A stretch of 45,089 bases of DNA from an uncultured Planctomycetia bacterium (GTDB taxonomy: Bacteria > Planctomycetota > Phycisphaerae > Phycisphaerales > SM1A02), in contig CALMPF010000055.1 in the NCBI GenBank assembly GCA_937871505.1, positions 1-45,089 on the forward strand, read 5' to 3'. Position 1 is the first letter of the stretch, and each line of letters opens with the position of its first letter. This document shows positions 1 through 9,103 of this stretch, one piece after another. The position numbers and the translations under genes are program-made. The notes beneath the pieces are model-generated. The model saw only the letters and a list, made by a program, of their open reading frames with translations, searched no databases and had not been told where the DNA came from.

Positions 1-80
1 CGAGTGTCGCGGGGCCGCCTGGGCTATGGAAGACGGGGTTGGCGGAACGGACACCTTCATCGCCCAAATGCCGCGGCGCC

Positions 81-761
81 TCAGGACTCTGAGACGCGGC
101 GGCTCACCTGCGAACGCGTTCGATCCAGGCACTCCAGCAAGGTTGACGACCAGTCCTCATTCGGCGCCAACGACACCGGCTGCATGACTCGAAGGAGCTT
201 CGGTGAGCTGGCGCGCGGCAGCAGCCACCGCTGCGGAGCGAACCGAAACGAGGCCCAATCGTCGGTCGACGGCTGCATCGAGACGGCGAGGATGTCGAAG
301 TCGCCGAAGCGGTACGGCCGAGTGCTCTCGCCAGCCGAGTCGGTGCCGGAGCGCGTGCGCTGCGTCTCGACCACGAAGAGCGATGATCCACGCCGGTAGA
401 TCTTCGGGACGCGGCGCTCGAGTCGCTGGCGCTTGACCTGAATGCTGAACTGCTCTTCACCCCTGCTGATGCAGAAGTCGAACGCGGCGTCTCCCGCGAT
501 CTCGATGCTGGTCCAACCCTTGAGTCGATCAATCACATTGACCTTGAATGACGCTTCGGCAATGAGGCCGAGGACACCCCGCTGTGACAGATCTGAAGCC
601 CGCGCGATCGCCTCGAGAATGACCTCGGCCGGAGCGCCCCATCGGCTCTCCAGGGGGTGGATCGGGAATCGCGCCCTGAACCACGCCAAGATCTCCGCTT
701 GGCCGTCATCAGACAGTCCTGAGAGAAGCGACTTGGCATCGGCGAGCGGATCCAGAGCCAT
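81..761 (-). CDS. Putative Mrr-like restriction endonuclease
   Basis: This 226-residue protein is divergent from the DNA methyltransferase at 864 and is the natural nuclease candidate of a restriction-modification pair. A core around residues 85-112 has a PD-(D/E)XK look. An acidic D95 lies in a hydrophobic strand (AAFDFCI), followed about a dozen residues later by a beta strand ending in Q108-V-K110 and then R111-Q-R. The D...QxK form is typical of the Mrr-type branch of the fold. The N-terminal 80 residues are helical and could supply DNA binding or a further acidic residue (E69). There is no signal peptide or membrane segment, so it should be cytoplasmic. Seen: the motif and the pairing. 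Inferred: nuclease activity and restriction role. I do not recognise a named family. Confidence 0.6.
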   Translation of the reverse strand: MALDPLADAKSLLSGLSDDGQAEILAWFRARFPIHPLESRWGAPAEVILEAIARASDLSQRGVLGLIAEASFKVNVIDRLKGWTSIEIAGDAAFDFCISRGEEQFSIQVKRQRLERRVPKIYRRGSSLFVVETQRTRSGTDSAGESTRPYRFGDFDILAVSMQPSTDDWASFRFAPQRWLLPRASSPKLLRVMQPVSLAPNEDWSSTLLECLDRTRSQVSRRVSES

Positions 762-821
762 CGGTGTCCGTTGAGGTCGGGGTCAGTGGCGGCGGGAGCA
801 GTTCGCCGGTAGGGTGACAGG

Positions 822-830
822 TGTTATACT
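822..830 (+). promoter_or_regulatory. Candidate extended -10 promoter for the methyltransferase
   Basis: The 9-mer TGTTATACT matches an extended -10 element (TGnTATAAT) with one mismatch. It lies 34 bp before the methyltransferase start, in an AT-rich island (821-845) that is unusual for this window. No good -35 is seen, as expected for an extended -10. On the other strand the same bases read TATAAC (828 to 823), a possible -10 for the nuclease gene, so the two promoters may overlap. That would give mutual exclusion of the two transcripts, which is an inference only. Confidence 0.45.
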
Positions 831-863
831 CCAAACCAAACTAGGCGTGGAAGATCACCGGCA

Positions 864-1916
864 ATGACCTCGCAGAGCTATCTAGGCTTCAGCCCTGGCA
901 CGACTCCGCACGTGCGCAACCTGCTGCGCCTGAAGGCGTTCTACACGACCCAGCTCGGCGCCGCCTACTGCGCAGACTCGTTGGAGGCAATGCGGGCGAT
1001 CCCGGACGGGTCGGTCAACCTGGTGCTTACGTCCCCGCCGTACGCTCTTCACTTCAAGAAGGAGTACGGGAACGCCAACCAAGCCGACTACGTGGAGTGG
1101 CTCCTTCCGTTCGCGAGGGAGATCCGTCGCATCCTGGCTATGGACGGGAGCTTCGTGCTCAATGTTGGCGGGTCATGGATTCCGGGGTCGCCGACGAGAT
1201 CCATCTACACCTACAAGCTACTGGTCGCACTGGTTGAGGAGGTCGGGTTTCATCTCGCGCAGGAGTTCTTCTGGTTCAACCCCGCGAAGATGCCCGTACC
1301 TGCCGAGTGGGTGACTGTCCGACGAATCCGGGTGAAGGACTCGGTTGAGTTCGTCTGGTGGTTGTCCAAGACCGAGTGGCCGAAGGCAACCAATAAGGAG
1401 GTCTTGCGACCCTACAGCGCCGACATGCTCCGACTCGCCGCTCGCGGGCTGAGGGCTACGAAACGACCCGCTGGCCACGTGATCCGAGCGAGCTTCGCGG
1501 GGACGGAGAGCGGCGGATCGATTCCGCCCAACGTCATCGGAGAAGACACCCAGACTGATCTTCTCAAGTTCGGAAACAATGCGGCGAATGATCCGTACAC
1601 TCTGCGATGCAAAGCCGCTGGCTTCAGTATCCACCCTGCACGGTTCCCTGCCATCCTTCCCGACTTCTTCATTCGGATGCTGACGTCCTATGACGACGTG
1701 GTGCTCGATCCTTTCGCGGGTTCGAACACAACTGGAATGGTCGCAGAGTCGCTGGAGCGACGGTGGCTGGCAATCGAGCTGAGCGACGATTACTTGGAGG
1801 CCAGCAAGTTCCGATTCGAGTGCACCGAGCCTGGTCCGACGAAGACCCCGAGCGCCGATGCTGTGTCACGATCGAGGAAGAAACGGGCCGGTCGAGACAG
1901 CCCGCGCGCGACGTGA
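864..1916 (+). CDS. Site-specific DNA methyltransferase (beta class, probably N4-cytosine)
   Basis: This 350-residue SAM-dependent DNA methyltransferase has the catalytic motif IV TSPPY at residues 56-60. The SAM-binding motif [10 protein letters not shown], follows at residues 282-290. Motif IV before motif I is the beta-class order. The S-P-P-Y variant favours N4-cytosine over N6-adenine methylation, but sequence alone does not settle this. The region between (about 100-280) should hold the target-recognition segment. The last 25 residues are basic and probably disordered. The ATG at 864 has a GGAAG element about 10 nt upstream and an extended -10 promoter at 822. The neighbour at 81-761 is the likely cognate nuclease. 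The gene looks less GC-extreme than the rest of the window, consistent with transfer. Confidence 0.88.
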   Translation: MTSQSYLGFSPGTTPHVRNLLRLKAFYTTQLGAAYCADSLEAMRAIPDGSVNLVLTSPPYALHFKKEYGNANQADYVEWLLPFAREIRRILAMDGSFVLNVGGSWIPGSPTRSIYTYKLLVALVEEVGFHLAQEFFWFNPAKMPVPAEWVTVRRIRVKDSVEFVWWLSKTEWPKATNKEVLRPYSADMLRLAARGLRATKRPAGHVIRASFAGTESGGSIPPNVIGEDTQTDLLKFGNNAANDPYTLRCKAAGFSIHPARFPAILPDFFIRMLTSYDDVVLDPFAGSNTTGMVAESLERRWLAIELSDDYLEASKFRFECTEPGPTKTPSADAVSRSRKKRAGRDSPRAT

Positions 1917-2300
1917 CCATTCGCGTCCGGCGTTGTCTTGGCTCGCGGTTCAAGCCAACTCCCGACACCCGCGATGTGAACCCCTCGCGCGGTCGTCGTC
2001 GCGCGCTCCGCCGCGGGCTGCCGCCTGACTTCGTCTCGCTCCTTCGCCGACGATCGCGCGGTCGCACTCGGCGAGCTTTCGCTCCGGGCGCTTGGCCTCA
2101 CGGTCGGCGGCGGCCCTCCATTCGCCGACGGCGACCCTCGCCGTGCCCACGCCGAGGAACCGGTCGCGGGAACGCGAGTGGGAGCGGCCAGGCGTCGGTT
2201 CGGAGATTCCTACCTGCCGCGCGGGCGCCGAAGGCGACGAACCGCCGCCCCCTCTGTCTTTCTCTGGCGGGCGAGTCCGCGAGGACCGCGCCTCCGCCCG
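1917..2300. other. Gene-free convergent gap
   Basis: No convincing gene lies between the ends of the methyltransferase and the metalloprotease. A perfect 7-bp stem with a CCC loop (ACGGCGA / TCGCCGT, 2128-2144) is the only clear structure and could help to end transcription from either side. No U-tract follows it. Confidence 0.5.
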
Positions 2301-4640
2301 TCACGAACTCCACGCGGCGAGCAGGATGCCGAGGTCGCCGCCGTCGACGACGCCGTTGCCGTCGAGGTCGCCCGGACCGGCCGAGCCCCAGGCCCCGAGA
2401 AGGATGCCGAGGTCTGCGCCGTCGACGATCCCGCTGCCGTCGAGGTCTGCGGTGGCGGTGTGCGAGAGCCGCATCGCGGGAATGATGCTCTTGCTGACAC
2501 CCTCGCGCTTCCAGCGTGCGATGACGCCCGCGCCGCCGCCGCGCTCGAAGAACTCGATGCGCAGGGCATGGCGGCCGGCGGCGAGACCGATCATCCCCGA
2601 GCGCTCAACCATCGCGTGCAGCCCGTCGTTGTCGACGACCATCGCATCGCCGATGAAGAGACGAGAGCCATCGTCGCTCTCGAGAAAGAGCTCGTAGAGC
2701 GCATCGACGGGGGCCTCGAGCCAGCCCATGAAGACAGCCCCGACATCGTCGGCGAGACCGCTTCCGGCGAACGGCCCGTTCGTGGAGGGGAAGTCGATCA
2801 GCGGCACGACCTCGGCCGCGATGGGAACGAGCTGCGAGAAGTCGGGGAGGACCGACGGAGCCGCCAGCGCGTAGTAGCTCGTCAAGAGACCCGGCGTCGC
2901 CGCCGAAGGTCCGTCGGGCGCGCGCAGCGGAAGGACCTCGACCGAGACCGAGGTCTCGAGCGTCGCTCCTCCGGCGAGCTGCGCGGAATAGACGAACGCG
3001 TCGGCGCCCGCATGGCCCGCAGGCGCCGTGTAGAGCATCTCGTCACGGCCATCCGGTCCGGTGCCGAGGCTGATCGCGAGCGCTCCGCCCGCGGCGCTCG
3101 CCGGCGCGTGACCCGCGAGAAGCGGTGCCGAGCAGTCGCCGGAGAAGTCGTTGGCGAGCACGTCGATGCGCTTTGGCAGCCCGGCACCCGCGACGGCGCT
3201 GTCGGGCGTCAGCGATCCGGGCGCTCCACCGGCCGCGCAGGGGATGCCCGCGAGGAAGGCGAGCATCGTCTCCACGTTGGAGGGGTGGAAGGACATCACC
3301 ATGTTCGAGAGACCGCCCGGGCACTGGTGGCAGTAGCTCATGATCGTGCCGCCGAAGGCCTGCTGACAGTTCCCCAGCCCGCATCCATCGAGCGGAGGGC
3401 TGTAGTTGTGCGTGTGCGGCGATCCGAAGTTGTGGCCCAGCTCATGGGCGACGACCATCAGATCCCAGTTCTGATAGCTGTTGTCGACGATCGGGTAGGG
3501 AAAGAAGCCGTTGAGGTTCGCCGAGAGCCCGTAGCCGAAACCGTCGGAGCAGATCGCGTTGAGCCACGCGACGCCGCCGCCGAGCTGGCGACCGGAAAGG
3601 AAGTGCGCGAGATCGCGCGGGAGGCCCTGCATCGCCGCGTTCCAGACATCCCGGAACTGCGAAAGCTGCGCCGACGTCGTGTTCTGGTTCCATGGATCGA
3701 ACGGAGAGACCCAGAGCCGGACGAAGACGACCTCGACCCGCGCCGAGACCTGAGCCTGGTAGATCGAGGAGACGGCACCGAAGATCGTCGCGACGTAGTT
3801 CGTCGCCGCCTGCGTGTCGCCCCCGAAGAGGTTTGCGAGATACTCGTGATCGGTCTCGACAGCGAGCTCGATGGCGCGGCAGCTCGCTGCGCCCGCGACG
3901 CCGCCCCCGAGGGCCCCCGCTTCCGCCGCGGCCTCCGCGTACCCGGCCAGCGCTTCCGCCTCGCACGTGGGGATGAGGATCTCGAGCAGTTCCGCGGGCG
4001 TCGCTCCGGGGCGATAGACGAGCGTCGGCCCGCGCATGCCGACGCCGCCGCTCGAGATGAGATAGGTGCGGTCGCTCTGCGCAACGAATCCCTCGATGCG
4101 ATCACCCCGCTCGCGCCCCGCCGGCTCGATCGCGAGGAAGAGCTTCCGCGTGGGATCCTCGACCGCATGGCCTTCGAGGAGGAGGACATCGGGGCCGGGG
4201 AGCGGGCGCTCGACGACGCGGTCGCCGTCGAATTCCGCTGCGACGACGACCGGAAGCGAGACCTGCATCGGCCAGGCGAGAAAGTCCACCAGATCGCCAT
4301 CGAGCGGAACTCCCTCGACCATCACGCTTCCGGCGACCGCCGCAGCGCGGAGCGCAGTCAGGTCCGGCGCCCAGTGCCGGAACGCCGGGTGCGGCGCGAG
4401 CTCCGAACGCGGCGCGGAGTCGATGACCTCGGCGGGGGTCGTCGCGCTCTGCACGGCGCCGACCGATGCTGATGGCGCCGAGGGAGAGGTCGCTCCCGCG
4501 GCGAGTCCCGCGCTGGCCGCGGTGGTCGCAGCGAAGCCCCAGAGCACAGACCACGGGAGGGATCGCGGCGCCGCCGCGCCACCCCTCGCGGAGATCGAGG
4601 TCGTGGCTGGCGCGTTGCGGGTCGGATGGGTGGTGGTCAT
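2301..4640 (-). CDS. Secreted reprolysin-like zinc metalloprotease with PA14 and dockerin domains
   Basis: A 779-residue exported zincin. A basic then hydrophobic signal region occupies about residues 25-50. The zinc site HELGHNFGSPH is at 399-409, followed some 30 residues later by GTIMSYCH, whose methionine fits a Met-turn. This places it with M12B (ADAM/reprolysin-like) metzincins. A cadherin/Ig-like module (about 475-570, with VLANDF near its start) is followed by a PA14 domain (about 588-725, containing ESDDGSRLFIGD) that usually binds carbohydrate. The C-terminus (731-779) has two dockerin-like loops, DLDGSGIVDGADLG and DLDGNGVVDGGDLG, likely calcium binding. It probably acts outside the cell on proteins or glycoproteins. 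The substrate is unknown, and residues 60-240 may be a propeptide. Confidence 0.88.
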   Translation of the reverse strand: MTTTHPTRNAPATTSISARGGAAAPRSLPWSVLWGFAATTAASAGLAAGATSPSAPSASVGAVQSATTPAEVIDSAPRSELAPHPAFRHWAPDLTALRAAAVAGSVMVEGVPLDGDLVDFLAWPMQVSLPVVVAAEFDGDRVVERPLPGPDVLLLEGHAVEDPTRKLFLAIEPAGRERGDRIEGFVAQSDRTYLISSGGVGMRGPTLVYRPGATPAELLEILIPTCEAEALAGYAEAAAEAGALGGGVAGAASCRAIELAVETDHEYLANLFGGDTQAATNYVATIFGAVSSIYQAQVSARVEVVFVRLWVSPFDPWNQNTTSAQLSQFRDVWNAAMQGLPRDLAHFLSGRQLGGGVAWLNAICSDGFGYGLSANLNGFFPYPIVDNSYQNWDLMVVAHELGHNFGSPHTHNYSPPLDGCGLGNCQQAFGGTIMSYCHQCPGGLSNMVMSFHPSNVETMLAFLAGIPCAAGGAPGSLTPDSAVAGAGLPKRIDVLANDFSGDCSAPLLAGHAPASAAGGALAISLGTGPDGRDEMLYTAPAGHAGADAFVYSAQLAGGATLETSVSVEVLPLRAPDGPSAATPGLLTSYYALAAPSVLPDFSQLVPIAAEVVPLIDFPSTNGPFAGSGLADDVGAVFMGWLEAPVDALYELFLESDDGSRLFIGDAMVVDNDGLHAMVERSGMIGLAAGRHALRIEFFERGGGAGVIARWKREGVSKSIIPAMRLSHTATADLDGSGIVDGADLGILLGAWGSAGPGDLDGNGVVDGGDLGILLAAWSS

Positions 4641-5453
4641 GAGCGGCGGACTCCAAAGGAAAGCGCGTGCGTCTCGGCGGGACTGCCGAGGCAGGCGGTG
4701 GCAAAGGTCGCCCCGGCGCGGGGGAAGCGCAGGCGCTCCGGGGGGATTGGGGCGGCGGACGCGGGGCGGGGCGCGAGGCGTGGGCAGGGGCGCGGGGCGG
4801 GAGCTTGAGCGGGGGCGGGGGGCGTGGGGCGGCCGGGTTGGACGCGCTGCGACGCCCGCGGTTCGACGACTCCTCCATTCAGCGGTGACCAGCGGGTAGA
4901 TCGCCCGACCGGCCCGGCGGGATGCAGGATCGATGTCGAGGCGTCGCCGTCTGGAGCACCCTTCGCCCCAGTCGCGGCCGGTCGCACCCCGTCGAGCCCC
5001 GTCGTGCCTCTCGCCCCACCGTCGATGACCCTCCGGCCCGCGGGCCTTCGCTTGACGAGCGTTACCCCGCTTCGTCGCGACCCCTCAGCGTGTCGGACGG
5101 CCTCGTCCCTCCCCGACGAGGTTTGGCCTTCGTCAGTTGCCAGCAGACTCGCCGTCGTCACCGGCCAGATCGCGCGTGTCGCCTGCGGACCGGTCGTTCA
5201 TCAGCACCGGATCGCGGAAGCTCGCCGCGCACTCCCGCCAGCCCGCGCATGCCTCCGAGGTCCCCCGACCCACCGACCTGCGGCGCGATCGCCGCGCGCC
5301 GAGCCGCGCGGCCGGCGATAGACTCGCGCCCTCTCGGCCCGGTGCGCCGCCCCGGAACCCCCCCCCGAGGCTCTCGGGCGCCCGCGATGGAGCGGTCTCG
5401 TGCTCCCGTGCCGCAGGCGCTCGTTCCGACGCCCGATTGCGCCAGGTCACCCC
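4641..5453. other. Long divergent intergenic region
   Basis: No ORF here has convincing protein character. It should carry the promoters of the leftward protease and the rightward exported protein. Visible features are a strongly G-biased stretch (about 4715-4837) and a perfect 7-bp hairpin, CCTCGTC / GACGAGG, with a 7-nt loop at 5101-5121. No promoter could be assigned with confidence. Confidence 0.5.
4811..4837 (+). other. G-quadruplex motif upstream of the metalloprotease gene
   Basis: Four G-runs (4811-4815, 4817-4822, 4826-4829, 4835-4837) are separated by loops of 1, 3 and 5 nt, which meets the classical G3+N1-7 rule. The G-rich strand is the template strand of the leftward protease gene, about 170-200 bp before its start. 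It could affect transcription initiation, but this is untested. Confidence 0.5.
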
Positions 5454-6032
5454 ATGAACCGCCGTCAACTCCATCGATCGATCCGCCGCCGCGCAGGCTT
5501 GGCTGCGCTTGGCGCTGCCGGGGTTCTCGGAAGCGCGAACGTCGCGTGCACGCCGCGGGCGACATTTCCGCCGACGCCGGGCACGCAGTCAGTCGAGCCT
5601 TGGGTTGCGCCGATTCCAGAGGTGATGGCGACCTCGTTGCGCTATACCCGGACGCGGCATGCGCCGAACGAACCGATGGTCTTCAACCTGCCGCCGAACG
5701 TGCCGGAGTGGATCTGGAACAACGTCCAGGGGCGACTCGGCGAAGACGCGCGTCCGATGATGCCCTCTGATCGCGTGGCGTTCGAGGTCACCGAGGTCAG
5801 GATCGATGGCGCCAGGGCGGAGGTCGATGTCATCTATCCGGCGGGCGGCGACCTCTTTCAGTTGATCACCGTCGGCCTCACGACCGATCCGTTCCAGTCG
5901 TGGCGCCCGACCTTCGAACGGCGCTGGCGCATCCCGACCAGCCGACCGGTCTCCAACTGGGGTCTCTGGGTGGTCCGCGAAGACACCGACTTCCCGCCCG
6001 TCAATCCCCAGCCCTGGCAGGAGAGGCAGTAG
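5454..6032 (+). CDS. Small exported protein of unknown function (possible lipoprotein)
   Basis: A 192-residue protein that I do not recognise. The chosen ATG gives a basic N-terminus (MNRRQLHRSIRRR) and a short Ala/Gly/Leu-rich hydrophobic stretch ending in NVAC at residue 30, so export is likely. The lipobox is poor (N at -3), so lipidation is doubtful. The twin arginines before the hydrophobic stretch could be a Tat signal. The mature part is Pro/Trp-rich, with a stretch around residues 95-130 (alternating charged and hydrophobic residues, VAFEVTEVRIDGARAEVDVI) that should form beta strands. It contains no enzyme motif. It converges on the propeller-like gene, with a strong hairpin at 6083 between them. 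A GTG 54 bp upstream would add a non-signal-like extension and was rejected. Confidence 0.6.
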   Translation: MNRRQLHRSIRRRAGLAALGAAGVLGSANVACTPRATFPPTPGTQSVEPWVAPIPEVMATSLRYTRTRHAPNEPMVFNLPPNVPEWIWNNVQGRLGEDARPMMPSDRVAFEVTEVRIDGARAEVDVIYPAGGDLFQLITVGLTTDPFQSWRPTFERRWRIPTSRPVSNWGLWVVREDTDFPPVNPQPWQERQ

Positions 6033-6082
6033 CGCACCTCGCGGCGCGCCGACACGGCGCCGCGGCTCGCCTCCACCTCGCG

Positions 6083-6113
6083 CCCGCGGTCGAGCCCGAG
6101 GCTCGACCGCGGG
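6083..6113. terminator. Perfect 14-bp hairpin, bidirectional terminator candidate
   Basis: CCCGCGGTCGAGCC (6083-6096) pairs fully with GGCTCGACCGCGGG (6100-6113) around a CGA loop. The stem can extend by a G-U and a C-G pair. It lies between two converging genes, 50 nt after the stop at 6032 and 75 nt beyond the stop at 6189. No U-tract follows on either strand. Confidence 0.6.
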
Positions 6114-6188
6114 TGCCAGCGCCATCGCTGCCCACGGGGGCTTCCTCTGCGCCCGCGAGGGGAATCGTCGAGGATCGCCGGTCGGGGA

Positions 6189-8693
6189 TCAGTTCCAGCT
6201 CGCGAGAACCGCCCCGAGGTCCGCGCCTCCGACCACGCAGTCGCCGTCGACATCGCCTGGGCAGTCGTCGCAGTCAAGGCACGGACCCCACGACGCGAGC
6301 GCAAGGCCGATGTCCTGGCCGTCGACGAGACCATCGCCGTTGAGATCGCCCGGGAGGGAGGATTCCTCCGGGTCGCAGTCGCGGAGTCTGCCGATGCCGT
6401 TGAGTTGCCTCCCGCCGGCGCGGAGGAAGGTCCCTCCCACGAACAGATCGTGCTGGAATCGCCTGAGCGCAAGAACCGAGCCGCTCGCGCCGACCTGACT
6501 GCCTCCGAAGATCGCGGTCCACTCGGCACCGTCCCAGGCAGCGAGCCTGCTGACGACCGGACCGGTCGCGCCGGACGCACCGATCCTCTCGAAGGACCCG
6601 CCGACGATCAGCTTGCCTTGCCATGTCTCCAGCGCGGTGACGGGGCCGCTCAGGCCGGTCAGCCCGCCGGCGACGAGAGCGCTCCACGCCGCGCCGTCCC
6701 ATCGGGCGAGGTTGTTGACAGTCTGCCCTCCTGCCTTGGTGAACTGGCCTCCGACGTAGAGGTCGCCGTCGTGCGGCAAGAGCGCCATGACCGTCGGAAC
6801 GCCCTCCGTCGAGACGCCTGCGCCGAGCGGAAGCCAGCCCGTGCCGTTCCATCGGGCGATCCGCCCGACCGCCTGCCCCCCGGCCGACGTGAACGTTCCG
6901 CCGGCGACGAGGACGCCATCGAAGACGGCGAGCGCGTGGACGGGCCCGTTCACCCCCACCCATCCTCCGACGGCGAAGGGGATCCACTTCGTGCCATCCC
7001 ACCGGGCGATGTGGTTCACCACCTGTCCGCCAGCCGTCGTGAAGTCACCCCCGGCGATCACGCCGCCTCCCCACGCCACGAGCGCTCGCACCTTCCCGTT
7101 GACGCCGACTTCGGCGCCGGAGACGAGCGCGTGCCACGTCGTGCCGTCCCAGCGGGCGACGTTGTTCACGTTCTGGGCGCCCGCAGTCGCGAACGCGCCG
7201 CCCACGTAGAGGCTCTCGAGCTCGCCTGCTCCGACGGTCGCCAAGGCCTCAACCCAGCCGCTCGTCCCGGGCTGACTGCGCGTCGCGAGCGGGTGCCATG
7301 CGGCTCCGTCCCAGCGGGCGATCCCATTCATGGACTGGCCGCCGGCGGTCGCGAACGCGCCTGCGGCCACCGCATCGCCCTTGAACCTCGCCAACGCCTG
7401 CACGTACACGTCTCCCGCGCCGATACCGGTCTGTCCCCCCGCCGTGAGGGGCTCCCATGGCGAAGGTCCCCAGATGGCGACGCGGCTGATCGCCTCGCCG
7501 CCGACGGTCGTGCCGAAGTCACCTCCGGCGACCAGCATGTCTTTCCAAACGGCCAGCGCGTAAACCTGCTTATCGACGCCGACATCCGGGCCGACGGCGA
7601 ACTTGTGCCACGCGGCGCCGTCCCAGCGGGCGATGTGATTCACCGTGCCTCCCCCCGCGGTGGTGAAGTTGCCGCAGGCGACGAGCGCGTCTTCGTAGAT
7701 CGACAGTCCAAACACCGCCGTCGATCCGCCACCCACGCCGTCGGCGACGCCGGTCTGCCCACCCGACGCGAGCGGATGCCACCCCGCGCCGTCCCAGCGC
7801 GCCACCCGGTTGACCGCCTGTCCGCCGGCGTTGAGGAACGAGCCGCCTGCGAACAGACTGCCATCGAACGAGCGCAGGCTGAAGACGGCGCTTGGCAGTC
7901 CGACGTGCCCGCCAGCGGCGAAGGGATGCCACGCCAAGCCATCCCACCGTGCGATGTGGGTCACTGTCTGACCCCCTGCCGTCGTGAAGTTCCCGCCCGC
8001 GACGAGCTTCCCGTCGTGTGCTGCGAGCGAAGCGACGATCGTTCCTTGCCCCCCGCCGAGGCCGATCTGCCCACCGGCGCTGAGTGCATGCCACGAAGTG
8101 CCGTCCCAGCGCGCGATGCGATTCACGACCTGACCGCCGGCCGTCGAGAAATTGCCTCCCACGTACAAGCTCCCATCCCAGACTGCCATGCTCCACACCC
8201 TGGACTGGTTGAAGAAGTTCTCGCCGCCTCCGACGCCAACCTGCCCTCCGGAAGCGAGCGCATGCCACGCCGTTCCATCCCAGCGGGCGATGTGGTTCAC
8301 GGTCTGACCACCCGCCGAGACGAACTCGCCGCCGACGATGAGATCACCGTTGTAGACGGCCATCGCGCGCACCATCGTGATCGGGCTGGGGCCGTCGACG
8401 CCGGCCTGGTCTCCCGACGTGAGGGGCCTCCACGACGCTCCGTCCCAGCGCGCAACGCGGTTGACCGTCACTCCATAGGCGGTCACGAACGCGCCGCCGG
8501 CAACCAGCTCTCCGCGGTAGGTGGTCAGAGCATTGCACGATCCGGTGATGGCGCCTTCCTGGTGCGCCACGGGCGCGTGCCACCGAGGGGTGCACACTTC
8601 GCCAGGCGAGATGGTCGCTCCCGCAAGGCAGAGTGCGGTCGCGAGGAGTGTGCTGCGGCTCCGCAGAGCCATTGATCCGCCGATCGGTCGCAT
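6189..8693 (-). CDS. Secreted 13-repeat propeller-like protein with C-terminal dockerin
   Basis: An 834-residue exported protein built mostly from about 13 repeats of some 50-60 residues. Each repeat has a core of the type ARWDGTAWHPL, then a Gly-rich stretch, then LxVGGxFxxAGGxxVN. The pattern resembles delta-60/kelch-like beta-propeller surface proteins. One repeat (RVAIWGPSPW) is degenerate. A signal peptide covers about residues 9-30. The C-terminus has dockerin-like loops (DLNGDGLVDGQDIG and DVDGDCVVGGADLG) separated by a Cys-rich insert (CLDCDDC). The start at 8693 is fixed by an AAGGAG ribosome-binding site 8 nt upstream, and an open frame reaching 9095 has no protein character. The function is unknown; adhesion or matrix building is an inference. 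Confidence 0.85.
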   Translation of the reverse strand: MRPIGGSMALRSRSTLLATALCLAGATISPGEVCTPRWHAPVAHQEGAITGSCNALTTYRGELVAGGAFVTAYGVTVNRVARWDGASWRPLTSGDQAGVDGPSPITMVRAMAVYNGDLIVGGEFVSAGGQTVNHIARWDGTAWHALASGGQVGVGGGENFFNQSRVWSMAVWDGSLYVGGNFSTAGGQVVNRIARWDGTSWHALSAGGQIGLGGGQGTIVASLAAHDGKLVAGGNFTTAGGQTVTHIARWDGLAWHPFAAGGHVGLPSAVFSLRSFDGSLFAGGSFLNAGGQAVNRVARWDGAGWHPLASGGQTGVADGVGGGSTAVFGLSIYEDALVACGNFTTAGGGTVNHIARWDGAAWHKFAVGPDVGVDKQVYALAVWKDMLVAGGDFGTTVGGEAISRVAIWGPSPWEPLTAGGQTGIGAGDVYVQALARFKGDAVAAGAFATAGGQSMNGIARWDGAAWHPLATRSQPGTSGWVEALATVGAGELESLYVGGAFATAGAQNVNNVARWDGTTWHALVSGAEVGVNGKVRALVAWGGGVIAGGDFTTAGGQVVNHIARWDGTKWIPFAVGGWVGVNGPVHALAVFDGVLVAGGTFTSAGGQAVGRIARWNGTGWLPLGAGVSTEGVPTVMALLPHDGDLYVGGQFTKAGGQTVNNLARWDGAAWSALVAGGLTGLSGPVTALETWQGKLIVGGSFERIGASGATGPVVSRLAAWDGAEWTAIFGGSQVGASGSVLALRRFQHDLFVGGTFLRAGGRQLNGIGRLRDCDPEESSLPGDLNGDGLVDGQDIGLALASWGPCLDCDDCPGDVDGDCVVGGADLGAVLASWN
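6385..8530 (-). repeat. Tandem protein repeats (ARWDG...VGGxF type)
   Basis: About 13 repeats of roughly 150-180 bp lie inside the propeller-like gene. At DNA level they share strings such as gtgccgtcccagcgggcgat with substitutions, so recent homogenisation between copies is plausible. The copies differ in spacing and in their variable loops. Confidence 0.75.
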
Positions 8694-9103
8694 GGTGAGC
8701 TGCTCCTTCCGCGTTCGGCTCGATGAGCCCTGACGAGCGTCGCGTTCGACCTGGTCCTCCCTCGAGGACCCCGTTTGTCGGGAGGTCGAGCGATCGGCGA
8801 GCGGCTCTCCCGGCCAGGGCCTTGCAGGGCTGCCTCGACCGTCGAGGCGTCGTGGGACCGCGCGCCGATCTCCCCGGGAACACCCTGCGACGCGACCGCT
8901 CACGCGCCGGCGGGCGACTTCTACGATCGCCTCGCCGAAAGGGCGACCGACCCGCCGTCGCGGCGACGACGTGCCGGAAGCGCCGGCCCCGAGGGTCGGA
9001 TTCGGCCCGCACCTCCGGAAGAACCCGGGCATCTCCCCCGCACCCGCCCGGACGATCGCGGCCACGAGGCGCTGGAGTGCCAGGCAACCCCTCACCCACC
9101 ATC
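8694..9103. other. Divergent intergenic region with leader hairpins
   Basis: This region separates the leftward propeller-like gene from the rightward RidA gene. Two perfect hairpins lie 25-77 nt before the leftward start: GGCTC-GAT-GAGCC (8717-8729) and GGTCCTC-CCTC-GAGGACC (8753-8770). They would fall in the 5' leader if transcription starts beyond 8770. No gene or clear promoter is seen in the rest. Confidence 0.45.

Noticed and set aside
6385..8530. Regular DNA repeats that could be taken for a CRISPR array
   Set aside because: Repeats are long, diverged and in frame within a coding region; there are no uniform short repeats, unique spacers or cas genes.
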